Positions 1 through 8,510 of a DNA stretch of 64,000 nt are shown one piece after another. The translations under genes were made by a program, and so were the position numbers. Position 1 is the first letter of the stretch. Each line of letters begins with the position of its first letter. Under the pieces are notes generated by a model. That model did not search any database. It saw nothing but the letters and a program-made list of their open reading frames with translations, and was not told the DNA's origin. This stretch comes from a bacterium (GTDB lineage Bacteria > JAMCPX01), in contig JAJYLN010000002.1 in assembly GCA_021787665.1 (NCBI GenBank), forward strand, positions 1-64,000. The letters are read 5' to 3'.

Positions 1-201
1 TCCGATGGTTATTAAGACACCTCCTGTGGTCAGTGAGTCTGTGTCTTTTTATCTATGAGCATATCAGAAAGATGATGACCCTGGTATGCTCAGGAGGTGC
101 ACTTTATATGATTATCAGCCCTTGACATAGGACATTTGGAAAATCGGGGGAACGGGAAAAAGAGGGACATCTACCATTTTCATTAAAGAGTTATTAAACC
201 C
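1..201. other. Non-coding left edge
   Basis: No convincing coding sequence is visible. Positions 14-20 (AAGACAC) and 41-47 (GTGTCTT) can form a 7-bp stem with a long loop, followed by a short T run, so this may be the weak terminator of a gene off the left edge. Positions 116-137 match 27586-27607 with one mismatch, which marks this stretch as repeat-derived. Confidence 0.4.
162..184 (+). repeat. REP-like repeat, copy 1
   Basis: This 23-nt stretch matches 357-379 except in the centre: both begin GAGGGACA and end TTTTCATT. The two copies directly flank the truncated HARE-HTH fragment. Repeats built around GGGACA..TCC hairpins commonly accompany REP-associated tyrosine transposases, so these are probably debris of such elements. 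Confidence 0.45.
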
Positions 202-280
202 ATGAACTCATTCAAAGACATTGCCTATCAGATTTTGAAGGAAGCCGGGAAGCCGCTGCACTGCAGCGACGTAACTTCCG

Positions 281-334
281 ACCCAAGCTTCGCTTGGGTA
301 CCCAGCCCTCTTAGCCTAAGAGGGATAACGCAGA
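281..334 (+). repeat. Two tandem hairpins plus shared 13-mer (dispersed repeat)
   Basis: Positions 281-299 form an 8-bp perfect stem with a TTC loop. Positions 306-324 form a second 8-bp stem (CCCTCTTA / TAAGAGGG). The following GGGATAACGCAGA (322-334) is repeated exactly at 27659-27671, again just after a CCCCTTA hairpin, so this is a copy of a dispersed palindromic element. Confidence 0.6.
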
Positions 335-356
335 GGTACGAGATGGGGGAGGAATT

Positions 357-379
357 GAGGGACAGTGTCCGTTTTCATT
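357..379 (+). repeat. REP-like repeat, copy 2
   Basis: Second copy of the repeat at 162-184. It contains GGACAGTGTCC, a nearly perfect palindrome typical of REP hairpins. It lies immediately upstream of the methylase start. Confidence 0.45.
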
Positions 380-406
380 TTACGCTGTACTTTGTAAGGG
401 GCAATC

Positions 407-1288
407 ATGGTTGACTATAACGGCACAAAACAAACCTCTCCGGACGGTCGGTCAAGGACGGTGAGAGGAAGGCCATTCGTGAAATGGGCAGGAGGGAAAA
501 GACAGTTGATAGATATTCTTCTGAAGAATGTCCCGCCGCAGTATAATACGTATATAGAGCCCCTCGTAGGTGCCGGGGCCTTACTTTTTGCACTCGCTCC
601 GACACGCGCCATCATTTCTGATATTAATCCTGAAATTATCAATGCGTATCTTGTCATACGAGATAACGTCCATGCAGTGGCTTCGAGCTTAACGAGACAC
701 AAAAATACGGAAGAATACTTTTATAAAGCCAGATCAAAAAATCCGAACCAGTTGTCTCCCGTGCAGAGGGCAAGCCGCTTTATTTACCTGAACAGGACCT
801 GTTTCAATGGGCTATACCGTGAGAATTCGAGAGGCGAATTCAACGTACCCTTCGGAGACTACGAGACACCCAAGATACTCGATAAGGGAAATCTCCTCGC
901 CGTATCTGATTACCTTGGTTCTAACCATATAAGCATACTGTGTCAGGATTATAAGAAGACCGCATTACTTGCTAAACCCGGTGACTTCGTTTACTGTGAT
1001 CCGCCTTATTATCCCCTGAATACTACATCGTCTTTTACGAAATACAGCAAAGGAGATTTTACGGAACAAGACCAGGGAGAGCTGTCGCAGGTGTTCAGGG
1101 ACTTAGATCGTAAAGGGTGTTATGTTATGCTCTCTAACTCGAACACGCCGTACATACGAGGACTTTACAAGGGCTATGATATCGAGGAGATCGAGGCGTA
1201 TCGAGCCCTTAATTGCAAAGCGGAGCGAAGAGGGAAGGGGCTGTATGAAATTCTGGTCAGAAACTATGGCAGAGGCACAAAGGGATAG
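407..1288 (+). CDS. Dam-type (D12 class) DNA adenine N6-methyltransferase
   Basis: Transfers a methyl group from S-adenosylmethionine to N6 of adenine in DNA. The 293 residues carry the class's ordered motifs: PFVKWAGGK (23-31, the N-terminal AdoMet-binding segment), an EPLVGAGALLF motif I near residue 51, and the catalytic DPPY at 198-201. Length is normal for the D12 family. The Dam-like C-terminal region (FTKYSKGDF, then MLSNSNT) makes GATC a plausible target, but specificity cannot be read from sequence. AAGGGG lies just upstream of the ATG. No intact endonuclease is adjacent; the fragment before it may be the partner's remnant, so this is probably an orphan methylase. Base composition is A+T-richer than the following genes, in line with acquisition by transfer. 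Confidence 0.85.
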   Translation: MVDYNGTKQTSPDGRSRTVRGRPFVKWAGGKRQLIDILLKNVPPQYNTYIEPLVGAGALLFALAPTRAIISDINPEIINAYLVIRDNVHAVASSLTRHKNTEEYFYKARSKNPNQLSPVQRASRFIYLNRTCFNGLYRENSRGEFNVPFGDYETPKILDKGNLLAVSDYLGSNHISILCQDYKKTALLAKPGDFVYCDPPYYPLNTTSSFTKYSKGDFTEQDQGELSQVFRDLDRKGCYVMLSNSNTPYIRGLYKGYDIEEIEAYRALNCKAERRGKGLYEILVRNYGRGTKG

Positions 1289-1350
1289 AAAGCGATGGAA
1301 GTGATGGTGGCAGGGAGGCGCGGGCAAGCCGGCAGCAGGAGCGGACGGGG

Positions 1351-2460
1351 ATGAAGCCGCAGCCGGAGGTCATCGTGTGTGTGGGCACGGGTGGTGTGGG
1401 GAAGACCACGGTCTCAGCAGCGATAGGTGTCGCAGCGGCCCTGAAGGGCCGCAAGACGCTCGTTTTGACTATCGACCCGGCAAAGAGGCTGGCGCAGTCC
1501 ATGGGACTCAAGTCCCTCAAGGGCATACCCACGCAGATACCCCTGCCGAACCCGGACAGCGCAGTCGTGCCGGGCAGGCTCGATGCCATGATTCTCGAGA
1601 CGAAGACGACCTTCAACAACCTCATCAGGAGGTACTCGAAGTCACCGCAGAAGGCTGAGGCCATATTGAACAATAGCTATTACCAGTACGTGTCCGGCGA
1701 GCTTGCAGGCTCAGAAGACTATATGGCGATGGAGAAGCTGTACGAGATAAAGAACGAGTATGACTATGACCTGATCGTGGTCGATACCCCCCCGGCACGG
1801 CACGCTATCAATTTCCTTACGGCTCCGAACAGGCTCATCCAGTTGATTAGCTCCGGGGTGCTGAAGTGGCTCGTAAGGCCGTCCATGAACATAAGTCTGC
1901 TCGGACTGAACATTCTCGGCAGGGCGCCGCAGAGAGTCGTCCGACTTCTGAAGAACTACGTGGGCCTCGAGATAGTGGAGGAACTCGCAGCATTCTTCAG
2001 CGAGTTCGAGGAGCTATACGCCGGCTTCAGGGCGCGGGCGAAGGACGTCCAGTCCCTGCTTTCGTCGAAGAAAGTGCATTTTTATATGGTGACCGTGCCG
2101 ACTCACGATGCGATCGAAGAGGCGCTCTACTTCTACAGCATCATGAAGGGCTTCGATATAACCTTTGCAGGGTTCATCATCAATAAGGTCCACAGCGTCT
2201 TCTATGACAGCGATGCACTCCGGGCAGAGGTCGCCAGTCTCGTACACGGGCTCGGCAGCGATGATGACCTGAGGAAGGCCGCGGAAGAGACGCTGAGCAT
2301 GGACAGACTCGCGCTTCGTGATGCACGCCTGATAGACTACCTGAAGGCGCGGGTACGACTATCGAGGATAGAATACCGCAGTATTCACCTGATGATGGAT
2401 CGGGAGCTCACCAGCATTGACGCGCTGGTAGAGCTGTCGAAGACGCTTGAGGGGATATAA
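1351..2460 (+). CDS. ArsA/GET3-family P-loop ATPase
   Basis: A 369-residue SIMIBI-class ATPase. The deviant P-loop GTGGVGKTT is at residues 12-20, a switch-type segment DPAKRLAQS follows near 42, and VVDTPPARH lies near 144. These are the hallmarks of the ArsA/GET3 family. Only one ATPase domain is present, and no arsB or arsR lies nearby, so arsenite export is not supported. Single-domain ArsA-like proteins in this lineage are of unknown or regulatory function. The stop codon overlaps the murJ start by one base (TAATG), which implies co-translation with the lipid II flippase. The start is an ATG without a strong ribosome-binding site. Confidence 0.8.
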   Translation: MKPQPEVIVCVGTGGVGKTTVSAAIGVAAALKGRKTLVLTIDPAKRLAQSMGLKSLKGIPTQIPLPNPDSAVVPGRLDAMILETKTTFNNLIRRYSKSPQKAEAILNNSYYQYVSGELAGSEDYMAMEKLYEIKNEYDYDLIVVDTPPARHAINFLTAPNRLIQLISSGVLKWLVRPSMNISLLGLNILGRAPQRVVRLLKNYVGLEIVEELAAFFSEFEELYAGFRARAKDVQSLLSSKKVHFYMVTVPTHDAIEEALYFYSIMKGFDITFAGFIINKVHSVFYDSDALRAEVASLVHGLGSDDDLRKAAEETLSMDRLALRDARLIDYLKARVRLSRIEYRSIHLMMDRELTSIDALVELSKTLEGI

Positions 2461-4028
2461 TGGGCAGCAGAGAGGACATTGCTAAAAGCGCGGGTGTGGT
2501 AAGCATTATGACCCTCGTCAGCAGGATACTCGGGCTGATAAGGGACATCAGCTTTGCCTATTTCTTCGGCGCGGTCACGTCAGCCGACGCTTTCTTTGTG
2601 GCCTTCAGGATACCGAACCTCCTTCGCAGGCTCGTAGGCGAAGGCGCCATGAGCTCGTCCTTCGTGCCGGTGTTCACTTCGTACCATGCAAAGTACGGCG
2701 CCATCGAGGCGAAAAAGGTATCCGATATAACTTTTACGTACCTGCTGATCGTGCTCGTCGTCATAGCGGTTTTGGGCGTGGTCTTCTCGAAGCAGCTCGT
2801 ATACCTGTTTGCGCCTGGCTTTGAGTCCAATCCCGGGAAGTACGACCTCACCGTTCTCCTGAACAGGATCATGTTCCCATTCATTCTGTTTATCAGCATT
2901 GCAGCGTTGTGCATGGGCTTGCTTAATTCCCTGAAGAGATTTTTCATACCGTCACTGTCGCCCATCATCCTGAACATCTCTATCATAACCTTTATCCTCG
3001 TAGCGAACCATGGCAGGCATGCAATCCTGATAGTCGCTATCGGCGTGATCCTGGGCGCCATGCTGGAGCTGGTGCCTCAGCTTTTCCTGATGCGTAAAAA
3101 GGGGTTCATGTTTTCTCTCAACTTCGATTATAAGCACCCGGCCCTGCGGGAGACGCTCTTCCTGTTCCTGCCTATGATGTTCGGTGCGGCGGTGTACCAG
3201 CTCAACGTGTTCGTGAGCAATGTACTCGCCTCGTTCCTCAAGACCGGTAGCATATCCTACCTCTACTATGCCTCGAGGCTGTTCGAATTCCCGCAGGGTA
3301 TATTCGCTGTATCGCTGGCCATCGCCGTGCTCCCGGCCATGTCCCGGGACACAGCGACCGCAGGTGTCTCCCGACTGAAGGACTCGCTTGCGTTTTCGCT
3401 GAGGCTTCTCAACTTCGTCACCCTACCGGCGACCGTGGGGCTGATCATCCTCGCGCGGCCGATAATCATGGTGCTGTTCCACAGGGGCTCGTTCAGCTTG
3501 TCAGACGCCGCTGCTGTTTCTTCTGCCTTGGTATTCTACGCGATCGGTCTGTGGCCGGTCGCGCTCTCGAGGGTAGTCACGCAGGCCTTCTACGCACTGA
3601 AGGATGCCAGGACGCCGGTCGTGATAGCCTGCTTTACGGTGGTCATTAACCTGCTGCTGAGCGCGTGGCTGATGAACGGTATGGAGTACAGGGGGCTTGC
3701 TCTGGCAACGAGCGTGTCCGCCTACTTCAACATCCTTTATCTGCTGTATGCTCTATGGCGCAAGGTCGGGACCATAGGGCTGAGATCGATAGTGTGGTCG
3801 TTCGTAAAGGCGTGTGCAGGGTCCGCAGTGATGGGGCTAACCGTAGCAGCAAGCTTCAGCGGGATCGTTTTGCTCCATACGCATTACTCTGCACCGAGGC
3901 TTTCGTTGCTGCTTTTACTCGCGATCCTGCTTGGTGTCGCAGTGTATATCGCTGTATCGTATGTCCTGAAGGCCGGGGAGCTGTACGAGGCTGTGGCCTT
4001 CATAAGGAAGAAGCTTTATAATCCCTGA
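2460..4028 (+). CDS. murJ: MurJ lipid II flippase
   Basis: Flips undecaprenyl-linked peptidoglycan precursor across the inner membrane. The 522-residue product is the usual size and almost wholly hydrophobic, as expected for about 14 transmembrane helices of the MOP superfamily. The N-terminus has the family signature: SRILGLIRDI at about 21-30 and then ADAFFVAFRIPNLLRRLVGEGA, where the conserved arginines line the cavity. It overlaps the ArsA-like gene by one base and is followed by a 122-bp gap before apt. Confidence 0.95.
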   Translation: MGSREDIAKSAGVVSIMTLVSRILGLIRDISFAYFFGAVTSADAFFVAFRIPNLLRRLVGEGAMSSSFVPVFTSYHAKYGAIEAKKVSDITFTYLLIVLVVIAVLGVVFSKQLVYLFAPGFESNPGKYDLTVLLNRIMFPFILFISIAALCMGLLNSLKRFFIPSLSPIILNISIITFILVANHGRHAILIVAIGVILGAMLELVPQLFLMRKKGFMFSLNFDYKHPALRETLFLFLPMMFGAAVYQLNVFVSNVLASFLKTGSISYLYYASRLFEFPQGIFAVSLAIAVLPAMSRDTATAGVSRLKDSLAFSLRLLNFVTLPATVGLIILARPIIMVLFHRGSFSLSDAAAVSSALVFYAIGLWPVALSRVVTQAFYALKDARTPVVIACFTVVINLLLSAWLMNGMEYRGLALATSVSAYFNILYLLYALWRKVGTIGLRSIVWSFVKACAGSAVMGLTVAASFSGIVLLHTHYSAPRLSLLLLLAILLGVAVYIAVSYVLKAGELYEAVAFIRKKLYNP

Positions 4029-4150
4029 TTGCTCGTTGTTAACGATTTGTGTATTTTTATACATTTTGATGGTATCAGGAGAGGAGAGACCGCTTCCCAT
4101 TTTCTCGATATCATGAGGCGCAGTCTCTGTTACCAATACGGAGGTATGAC

Positions 4151-4675
4151 ATGGAAGAGCTTGATCTGAAGAAGGCGATACGAGAGGTGCCGGACTTCCC
4201 GAAGAAAGGCATACTGTTCTACGACATTACCACGCTGCTGAAGGACGCAAGGGCCTTCCAGCACACGATAGACATGCTGGGGAACAGGTACATCGATAAG
4301 AATATCGATGCCGTCGTAGCCATCGATGCGAGGGGCTTTATAATTGGGTCCGCACTTGCATACAAGCTCGGCAAGGGCATCGTGCTCGTGAGGAAGAAGG
4401 GCAAGCTGCCCTCCAGAACGGTCAGGGCAAGCTATAAGCTCGAGTACGGCATCGACGAGGTGGAGCTACACCGGGACGCAGTTACAAGGGGAGACAGGGT
4501 ACTCGTCGTCGATGATCTCCTGGCGACCGGCGGGACCGCTTCCGCAGTCATTGAGCTCGTCAAGAAGGCGGGCGGAAAGATCGTCGAATGTGCGTTCGTC
4601 ATTGAGCTGATCGGTCTGAGGGGGAGGAACAGGTTAAAGCCGTATCCAGCCTTTTCCCTGTTGCAATATCCATGA
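4151..4675 (+). CDS. apt: Adenine phosphoribosyltransferase
   Basis: Salvages adenine with PRPP to make AMP in the cytoplasm. The 174-residue protein has the type I phosphoribosyltransferase PRPP loop VLVVDDLLATGGTA at about 117-130 and the Apt-specific N-terminal PDFPKKGILFYDITTLL. GGAGG sits 7 bases before the ATG. The final codons overlap the start of the YbhB-like gene (ATGA), so the two are probably translated together. Confidence 0.95.
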   Translation: MEELDLKKAIREVPDFPKKGILFYDITTLLKDARAFQHTIDMLGNRYIDKNIDAVVAIDARGFIIGSALAYKLGKGIVLVRKKGKLPSRTVRASYKLEYGIDEVELHRDAVTRGDRVLVVDDLLATGGTASAVIELVKKAGGKIVECAFVIELIGLRGRNRLKPYPAFSLLQYP

Positions 4676-5208
4676 GGGTAAAGAGTACCCTCTCTTTCGC
4701 TGCTGCTGCCTTTCTTGTCCCGTGTATGCTCATGGGTGCCCATGACGTGCGTGCGGAAGGACACGGACTGAGGCTGTCGTCGCCGGCGTTCTCTCCTGGC
4801 GGACCGATACCGCGTAGGTATACCTGCGACGGCAGTGCCACGAGCCCGGGGCTCGTCATTCAAGGTGTCCCGCGCCGGACAAGATCGCTCGTGCTGATCG
4901 TAGTCGACCCGGACGCCCCGGGTGGCGAATGGACCCACTGGCTTCTCTGGGATATAAAGCCGGACACCGGCATGATACGGGAAGGCGCCAGCCCGACCGG
5001 CGCAATCAGCGGTATGAACGATTTCAGGAGGTACGGCTACGGAGGTCCGTGCCCTCCCGGGGGTACCCACAGGTACATCTTCAGGCTGTATGCACTCGAC
5101 ACGGTCATCCATATAAGCCGTAACTCAAAGAGGACCGTACTGGAAAAGGCCATGCAGGGGCATATCGTCGGACGGACGGAACTCATGGGCCGCTACACGA
5201 GGCGATAA
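4672..5208 (+). CDS. Exported YbhB/YbcL-family (PEBP, Raf kinase inhibitor-like) protein
   Basis: A 178-residue phosphatidylethanolamine-binding-protein fold. The family motifs DPDAPGGEWTHWLLWDI (about 83-99) and GGPCPPGGTHRY (about 123-134) contain the conserved Asp and His residues of the anion-binding pocket. Residues 1-29 form a signal peptide ending AHDVRA, so the protein is predicted to be periplasmic; many YbhB homologues are cytoplasmic. The ligand is unknown. The start overlaps the apt stop by 4 bases. Confidence 0.85.
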   Translation: MRVKSTLSFAAAAFLVPCMLMGAHDVRAEGHGLRLSSPAFSPGGPIPRRYTCDGSATSPGLVIQGVPRRTRSLVLIVVDPDAPGGEWTHWLLWDIKPDTGMIREGASPTGAISGMNDFRRYGYGGPCPPGGTHRYIFRLYALDTVIHISRNSKRTVLEKAMQGHIVGRTELMGRYTRR

Positions 5209-5220
5209 GACTTGGCACTC

Positions 5221-5254
5221 TCTCCTCGTTGATTCTTATAAGGAGAAAGTTTTT
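5221..5254 (+). terminator. Possible weak terminator after the YbhB-like gene
   Basis: TCTCCT (5221-5226) can pair with AGGAGA (5241-5246), followed by AAGTTTTT. The stem is short and the loop is 14 nt. It sits between two convergent genes, where a terminator is expected. Confidence 0.3.
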
Positions 5255-5283
5255 GACAAGAGCTTCTTCCTCTTTCCGGATCC

Positions 5284-6078
5284 TTATCGATGATGTCTGT
5301 TGTGCTGTGTCTGTAGCTCTAACTTGGCGAGCGCCTTCATCGCGGCCTTCTGCTCGGCCTCTTTCTTGTTCCTCGCCTCACCGTACGCTATGATCTTTCT
5401 GTTGAGATCTACCGCAACCTTATATACCCTCGCCCCGCTTACCATGTATTCGTTTACTATCTTGTAGTCAGGGGGCATCTTGTAGATATCCTGCGCGATG
5501 TTGTTCAGCTTCGATTTGAAGTCCCATTCAGGCCGCTCCTTGATGTGCTGAATGTCGTTTTCGAAAAGTCTCTTTATGAACTTGAACACCGCATCGAACC
5601 CCATGTCCAGGTAAATCGCGCCTATCAGAGACTCGAAGATGTCGCCGAGCAGGGTGTCGCTCTTCGAGAAACCGTTCCTCTTTTCCTTGCTGCCCACGAG
5701 AACATACTCGCCCAAACCGAGATCCCTCGCTTTCCCGGCCAGGCTTCTCATCTGGATGAGCGAGTCTTTATAATAGGTGAGTCTGCCCTCGTCCTCGTCC
5801 TTGTAGAACGCATAAAGCATGTCCGATACGATGAGCCCGAGCACCGCATCACCGAGGAACTCCATCCTCTCGTAATTGTTGTGCTCGTCGGCGATCTTCG
5901 ACGATTTGTGCGTCAGAGCTTTTTTCACGAGGTGGTGGTTCCTGAACATCTTCCCGGTGAGGTTCTCTATAATCACTAAAAGATTTTCAATCTCGGCGTC
6001 CACCTCGCGCCGGGACCGGCCCGAGAACAGGGCGCCTATAAAGTCCAATAATCCGTGCGTTCTTCTTTTTTCCTGCAT
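5284..6078 (-). CDS. rnc: Ribonuclease III
   Basis: Cleaves double-stranded RNA in rRNA maturation and mRNA turnover. The 264-residue protein has the catalytic signature ERMEFLGDAVLGL (about 70-82) and the second metal-binding segment DIFESLIGAIYLD, then a complete C-terminal dsRNA-binding domain ending KKEAEQKAAMKALAKL. It has ~25 extra N-terminal residues compared with E. coli Rnc. It lies downstream of the DedA gene on the same strand with a 12-bp gap, so the two are probably cotranscribed. Confidence 0.95.
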   Translation of the reverse strand: MQEKRRTHGLLDFIGALFSGRSRREVDAEIENLLVIIENLTGKMFRNHHLVKKALTHKSSKIADEHNNYERMEFLGDAVLGLIVSDMLYAFYKDEDEGRLTYYKDSLIQMRSLAGKARDLGLGEYVLVGSKEKRNGFSKSDTLLGDIFESLIGAIYLDMGFDAVFKFIKRLFENDIQHIKERPEWDFKSKLNNIAQDIYKMPPDYKIVNEYMVSGARVYKVAVDLNRKIIAYGEARNKKEAEQKAAMKALAKLELQTQHNRHHR

Positions 6079-6090
6079 AGTCTACAACCT

Positions 6091-6705
6091 TTACCTCTTT
6101 GGTCTCCTGAGTTTTTTTATCACTCTCGAAATGATCCATAACAGCACGACGAATAAAAGTCCATAGATCGCGATGTCTGCGTCCATGTAGTCCCTTATAT
6201 ACTGTGCGTAAACGGTCCCCAGGTACATGATCCCGAGTACGATCGTGTTGGCCCAAATGACGGCACCGAGTGTATTGTACAGGAAAAACTTCCCGAAGTT
6301 CATCAGGGACACGCCGGCGACCGGCCCGGCGAATATCCTTACGCCGGTTATGAAACGTGCAAAAAATACGGTCATGCCTCCGTGCCTGGCGAAGAACCGC
6401 TCCGTGGAGCGGACGCCGTTGAAGATCCAGGGCACCCGCATCTTCTGCAAGGTAAAGTCGACGAGCTTCCTGCCCCCGAGCCGTCCGATCCAGTAGCCCA
6501 TGTTGTCCCCGATCACCGCGCCGGCCGTCCCGCTGATGATAACGAGACAGGGATCCAGCTTGTGCGATGCCGAGAGTATGGCTGCCGCAATCATGATGGC
6601 CTCCCCGGGGATCGGGACTCCTGCGTTCTCTATCATCACCCCTATGCCGATAATGAGGTACGACCATGGGTACAGTTCGTAGAGCAGGGTATCGATAATG
6701 TTCAT
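6091..6705 (-). CDS. DedA-family membrane protein
   Basis: A polytopic inner-membrane protein of about 204 residues, in the family now linked to undecaprenyl-phosphate and phospholipid translocation. The sequence shows the DedA signatures: ENAGVPIPGE near the N-terminus, GDNMGYWIGR, and the arginine-bearing FFARFITGVRIFAGPVAG. It ends in a basic tail (KKLRRPKR). I place the start at the ATG beginning MNIIDTLLYE; the frame stays open 16 codons further upstream, but that extension is polar and unlike the family. It reads away from the divergent envelope cluster. Confidence 0.85.
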   Translation of the reverse strand: MNIIDTLLYELYPWSYLIIGIGVMIENAGVPIPGEAIMIAAAILSASHKLDPCLVIISGTAGAVIGDNMGYWIGRLGGRKLVDFTLQKMRVPWIFNGVRSTERFFARHGGMTVFFARFITGVRIFAGPVAGVSLMNFGKFFLYNTLGAVIWANTIVLGIMYLGTVYAQYIRDYMDADIAIYGLLFVVLLWIISRVIKKLRRPKR

Positions 6706-6815
6706 GGTGCACTCTTGAGTGTTATCTCTATCACCATCGACAGTATGCTGCAACAGGCGTTTTTATAAGCAAAAATGGCTTGACAGTCGTGAAAATTACT
6801 ATTACTTGTATATAC

Positions 6816-7946
6816 ATGAAGGTACGTCATCTGATAGTGCCGATCCTTTTAATATTTGCAGACGTGTTTTTAGCGGCTTCGACAGCACAAGCCGTGCAGT
6901 ATGTCAGCCAGGGCGCGTGGGCTGTCGCCCTTGTCCGGGGGCGTGGATGGGAGAAAAAAGGCATCCCGCCGCAGCCGTCCCTGATGGATTACTTCGACCT
7001 GCTGTCCGGCAGGAACTTCATCAACGTGAACCTCCGTGATTATGCAACGAGGCTCGGAACCATGCCGGATACGCTGACGTACGACGTCAACGTGGTACAT
7101 AGCGGCAGGTACCGCCTCATCGTGTACGTGTCCGGTAACCCGGTGCTGTTCACACTGGACAGCGACCCGACCGTGGCCTCTTCTATTTCCTATGGTGGCA
7201 ACTACGAGGACCTGGGCACCTTCATATTGATGAGGGGTATTCACAGATTAAGCATTACGGTGCCGAGTGGCGGTTCGGTAGTCGCGCTGTACCTGAGCTC
7301 TTTTGCGCAGGACGCCATCCAGCCCAAGGGGGGATGGATGGCAAACAAAGTGCTCGACTACGGTGCCGAGGCAAGGACGATGGCGATCTCCATGAAGGAT
7401 GCCGACAGACTGCCTGTCCGGGCCCAGATCCCTTCGGCCGTCAGGGTAGGTCAGAATATACGGGAATTCACTTTTCAATTGCAGTCCGACCCTGTTATAC
7501 GTTTTAGCCTGACATTTCAGGGCCCGTCGAAGGGATATGTCATGGTGGACAACTCCATCGTCGTCCCTTATACGTTTAATGCTGACGGCGCTAATCCTCT
7601 GAACTTGCGGGCTATAAACCTCGGAGCCGGGCCGCATACTGCGTATTTGAAGGTTCTGTCCGGGCAAATGCCGTCCCTGTTCGCTATCGATCAGCTCGAC
7701 GACTCCTCGGAGGCTTGTGTTACCCTCATGAGACTGTTGGGGTTCACCATGGGAATGGCCTATCAGCCCGTGCCATACACCATCGCCAGTGCGACGCTCA
7801 ACGGCCTGATGGCGCAGATAACGAAGAAGCCGGCGGGCAAGGTCTCCCTTGAGCAAGCCCCTGTCGAGAAGACGAAGCTGCCTTCGCAGACAGTCCTCAG
7901 GACCTATCAGGAGTCCATCAGTCCTATGCGACCGTTCGAGGAGTAG
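6816..7946 (+). CDS. Exported protein of unknown function, first gene of the envelope cluster
   Basis: I do not recognise a family. The chosen ATG gives 376 residues opening with a basic residue pair and a hydrophobic stretch (MKVRHLIVPILLIFADVFLA) that ends in a likely signal peptidase site after AQA. The mature part is rich in beta-prone segments and has no evident enzymatic motif; the C-terminal ~50 residues are polar. A consensus -35 (TTGACA, 6780-6785) lies just upstream with A+T-rich candidate -10 hexamers, and no ribosome-binding site is obvious. It stands 18 bp before the first CsgG-like gene, so a role in the same envelope assembly is inferred from position only. Confidence 0.6.
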   Translation: MKVRHLIVPILLIFADVFLAASTAQAVQYVSQGAWAVALVRGRGWEKKGIPPQPSLMDYFDLLSGRNFINVNLRDYATRLGTMPDTLTYDVNVVHSGRYRLIVYVSGNPVLFTLDSDPTVASSISYGGNYEDLGTFILMRGIHRLSITVPSGGSVVALYLSSFAQDAIQPKGGWMANKVLDYGAEARTMAISMKDADRLPVRAQIPSAVRVGQNIREFTFQLQSDPVIRFSLTFQGPSKGYVMVDNSIVVPYTFNADGANPLNLRAINLGAGPHTAYLKVLSGQMPSLFAIDQLDDSSEACVTLMRLLGFTMGMAYQPVPYTIASATLNGLMAQITKKPAGKVSLEQAPVEKTKLPSQTVLRTYQESISPMRPFEE

Positions 7947-7964
7947 GGAGTCCTTGAGGAGACG

Positions 7965-8510
7965 ATGAGAAGTATTCTTTTAGGTGGGTGTATTTTTTTA
8001 TTGTTGTACGGCAGCCCGGTGCTCGCAGGAGAAATCGTGTACGCACCGAAAGGTTTTGCCGTGCCCGGCGGATCGGGTATAGCCGTCGCGCCATTTCAGA
8101 ACCTTACAGCAGCACAGAACGCGGGTGAAGATTTCGCGAGCGACATCTCTGAGTCCTTTTCCAGAGCAGGTATCTTCCGCATGGTAGGGACGGCCCAGTT
8201 CAAGGGCCGCCTCGTCGCCGCAGGGGGAGGGAGGTTAGCGTTTGTTGATCGGTCCATTGCCCAGATCGTGGGAAGGGAACTCGGTGTAAACTATGTGGTG
8301 TTCGGGAGCGTGGTTGAGTATGGGTACGAACTCGCCGATGACGGGAGCAGGACGATACCGATCGCGGGCGTGGATGTACGGATCGTAAACGTCGATACCG
8401 GTACCATCGTTTTTGCGGGCTCTTTTGTTAAAGAGGGATCGACCGGTACGTCGTTGTACACGGTCGCAAAGGACGTTGCAGATGCGGTCCGGGAAAAGGT
8501 CATGCGGTGA
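7965..8510 (+). CDS. CsgG-like exported protein
   Basis: A 181-residue protein with a signal peptide ending SPVLAGE. The body reads like the CsgG/HfaB/LpoB-type fold: an IAVAPFQNLT strand, a SDISESFSRAGIF helix, then VNYVVFGSVVEYG and a final domain VDVRIVNVDTGTIVFAGSF. Such proteins form curli secretion pores or act as accessory lipoproteins in envelope assembly. It lacks the lipobox Cys of true CsgG and is shorter, so a pore is not assured. A GAGGAG ribosome-binding site precedes the ATG. Its stop overlaps the next start (GTGA). Confidence 0.7.
   Translation: MRSILLGGCIFLLLYGSPVLAGEIVYAPKGFAVPGGSGIAVAPFQNLTAAQNAGEDFASDISESFSRAGIFRMVGTAQFKGRLVAAGGGRLAFVDRSIAQIVGRELGVNYVVFGSVVEYGYELADDGSRTIPIAGVDVRIVNVDTGTIVFAGSFVKEGSTGTSLYTVAKDVADAVREKVMR

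Larger units (their letters stand above)
202..414 (+). pseudogene. Truncated HARE-HTH domain fragment (restriction-associated?)
   Basis: The first ~25 residues (SFKDIAYQILKEAGKPLH) resemble the start of a HARE-HTH winged-helix domain, which occurs in restriction endonucleases and in chromatin and RNA polymerase-associated proteins. The similarity stops at about residue 26. From there the frame runs through two perfect hairpins (281-299 and 306-324) and a REP-like copy (357-379), so the 70-codon frame is a domain stub joined to repeat DNA. It ends inside the first codons of the adenine methylase. I infer a decayed restriction partner; the domain call rests on a short match. Confidence 0.45.

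Noticed and set aside
281-334. CRISPR repeats
   Set aside because: The hairpins are not regularly spaced and lack unique spacers or cas genes.
1351-2460. Arsenite pump ATPase (arsA) of an ars operon
   Set aside because: Only one ATPase domain and no arsB, arsD or arsR nearby; only the family name is supported.
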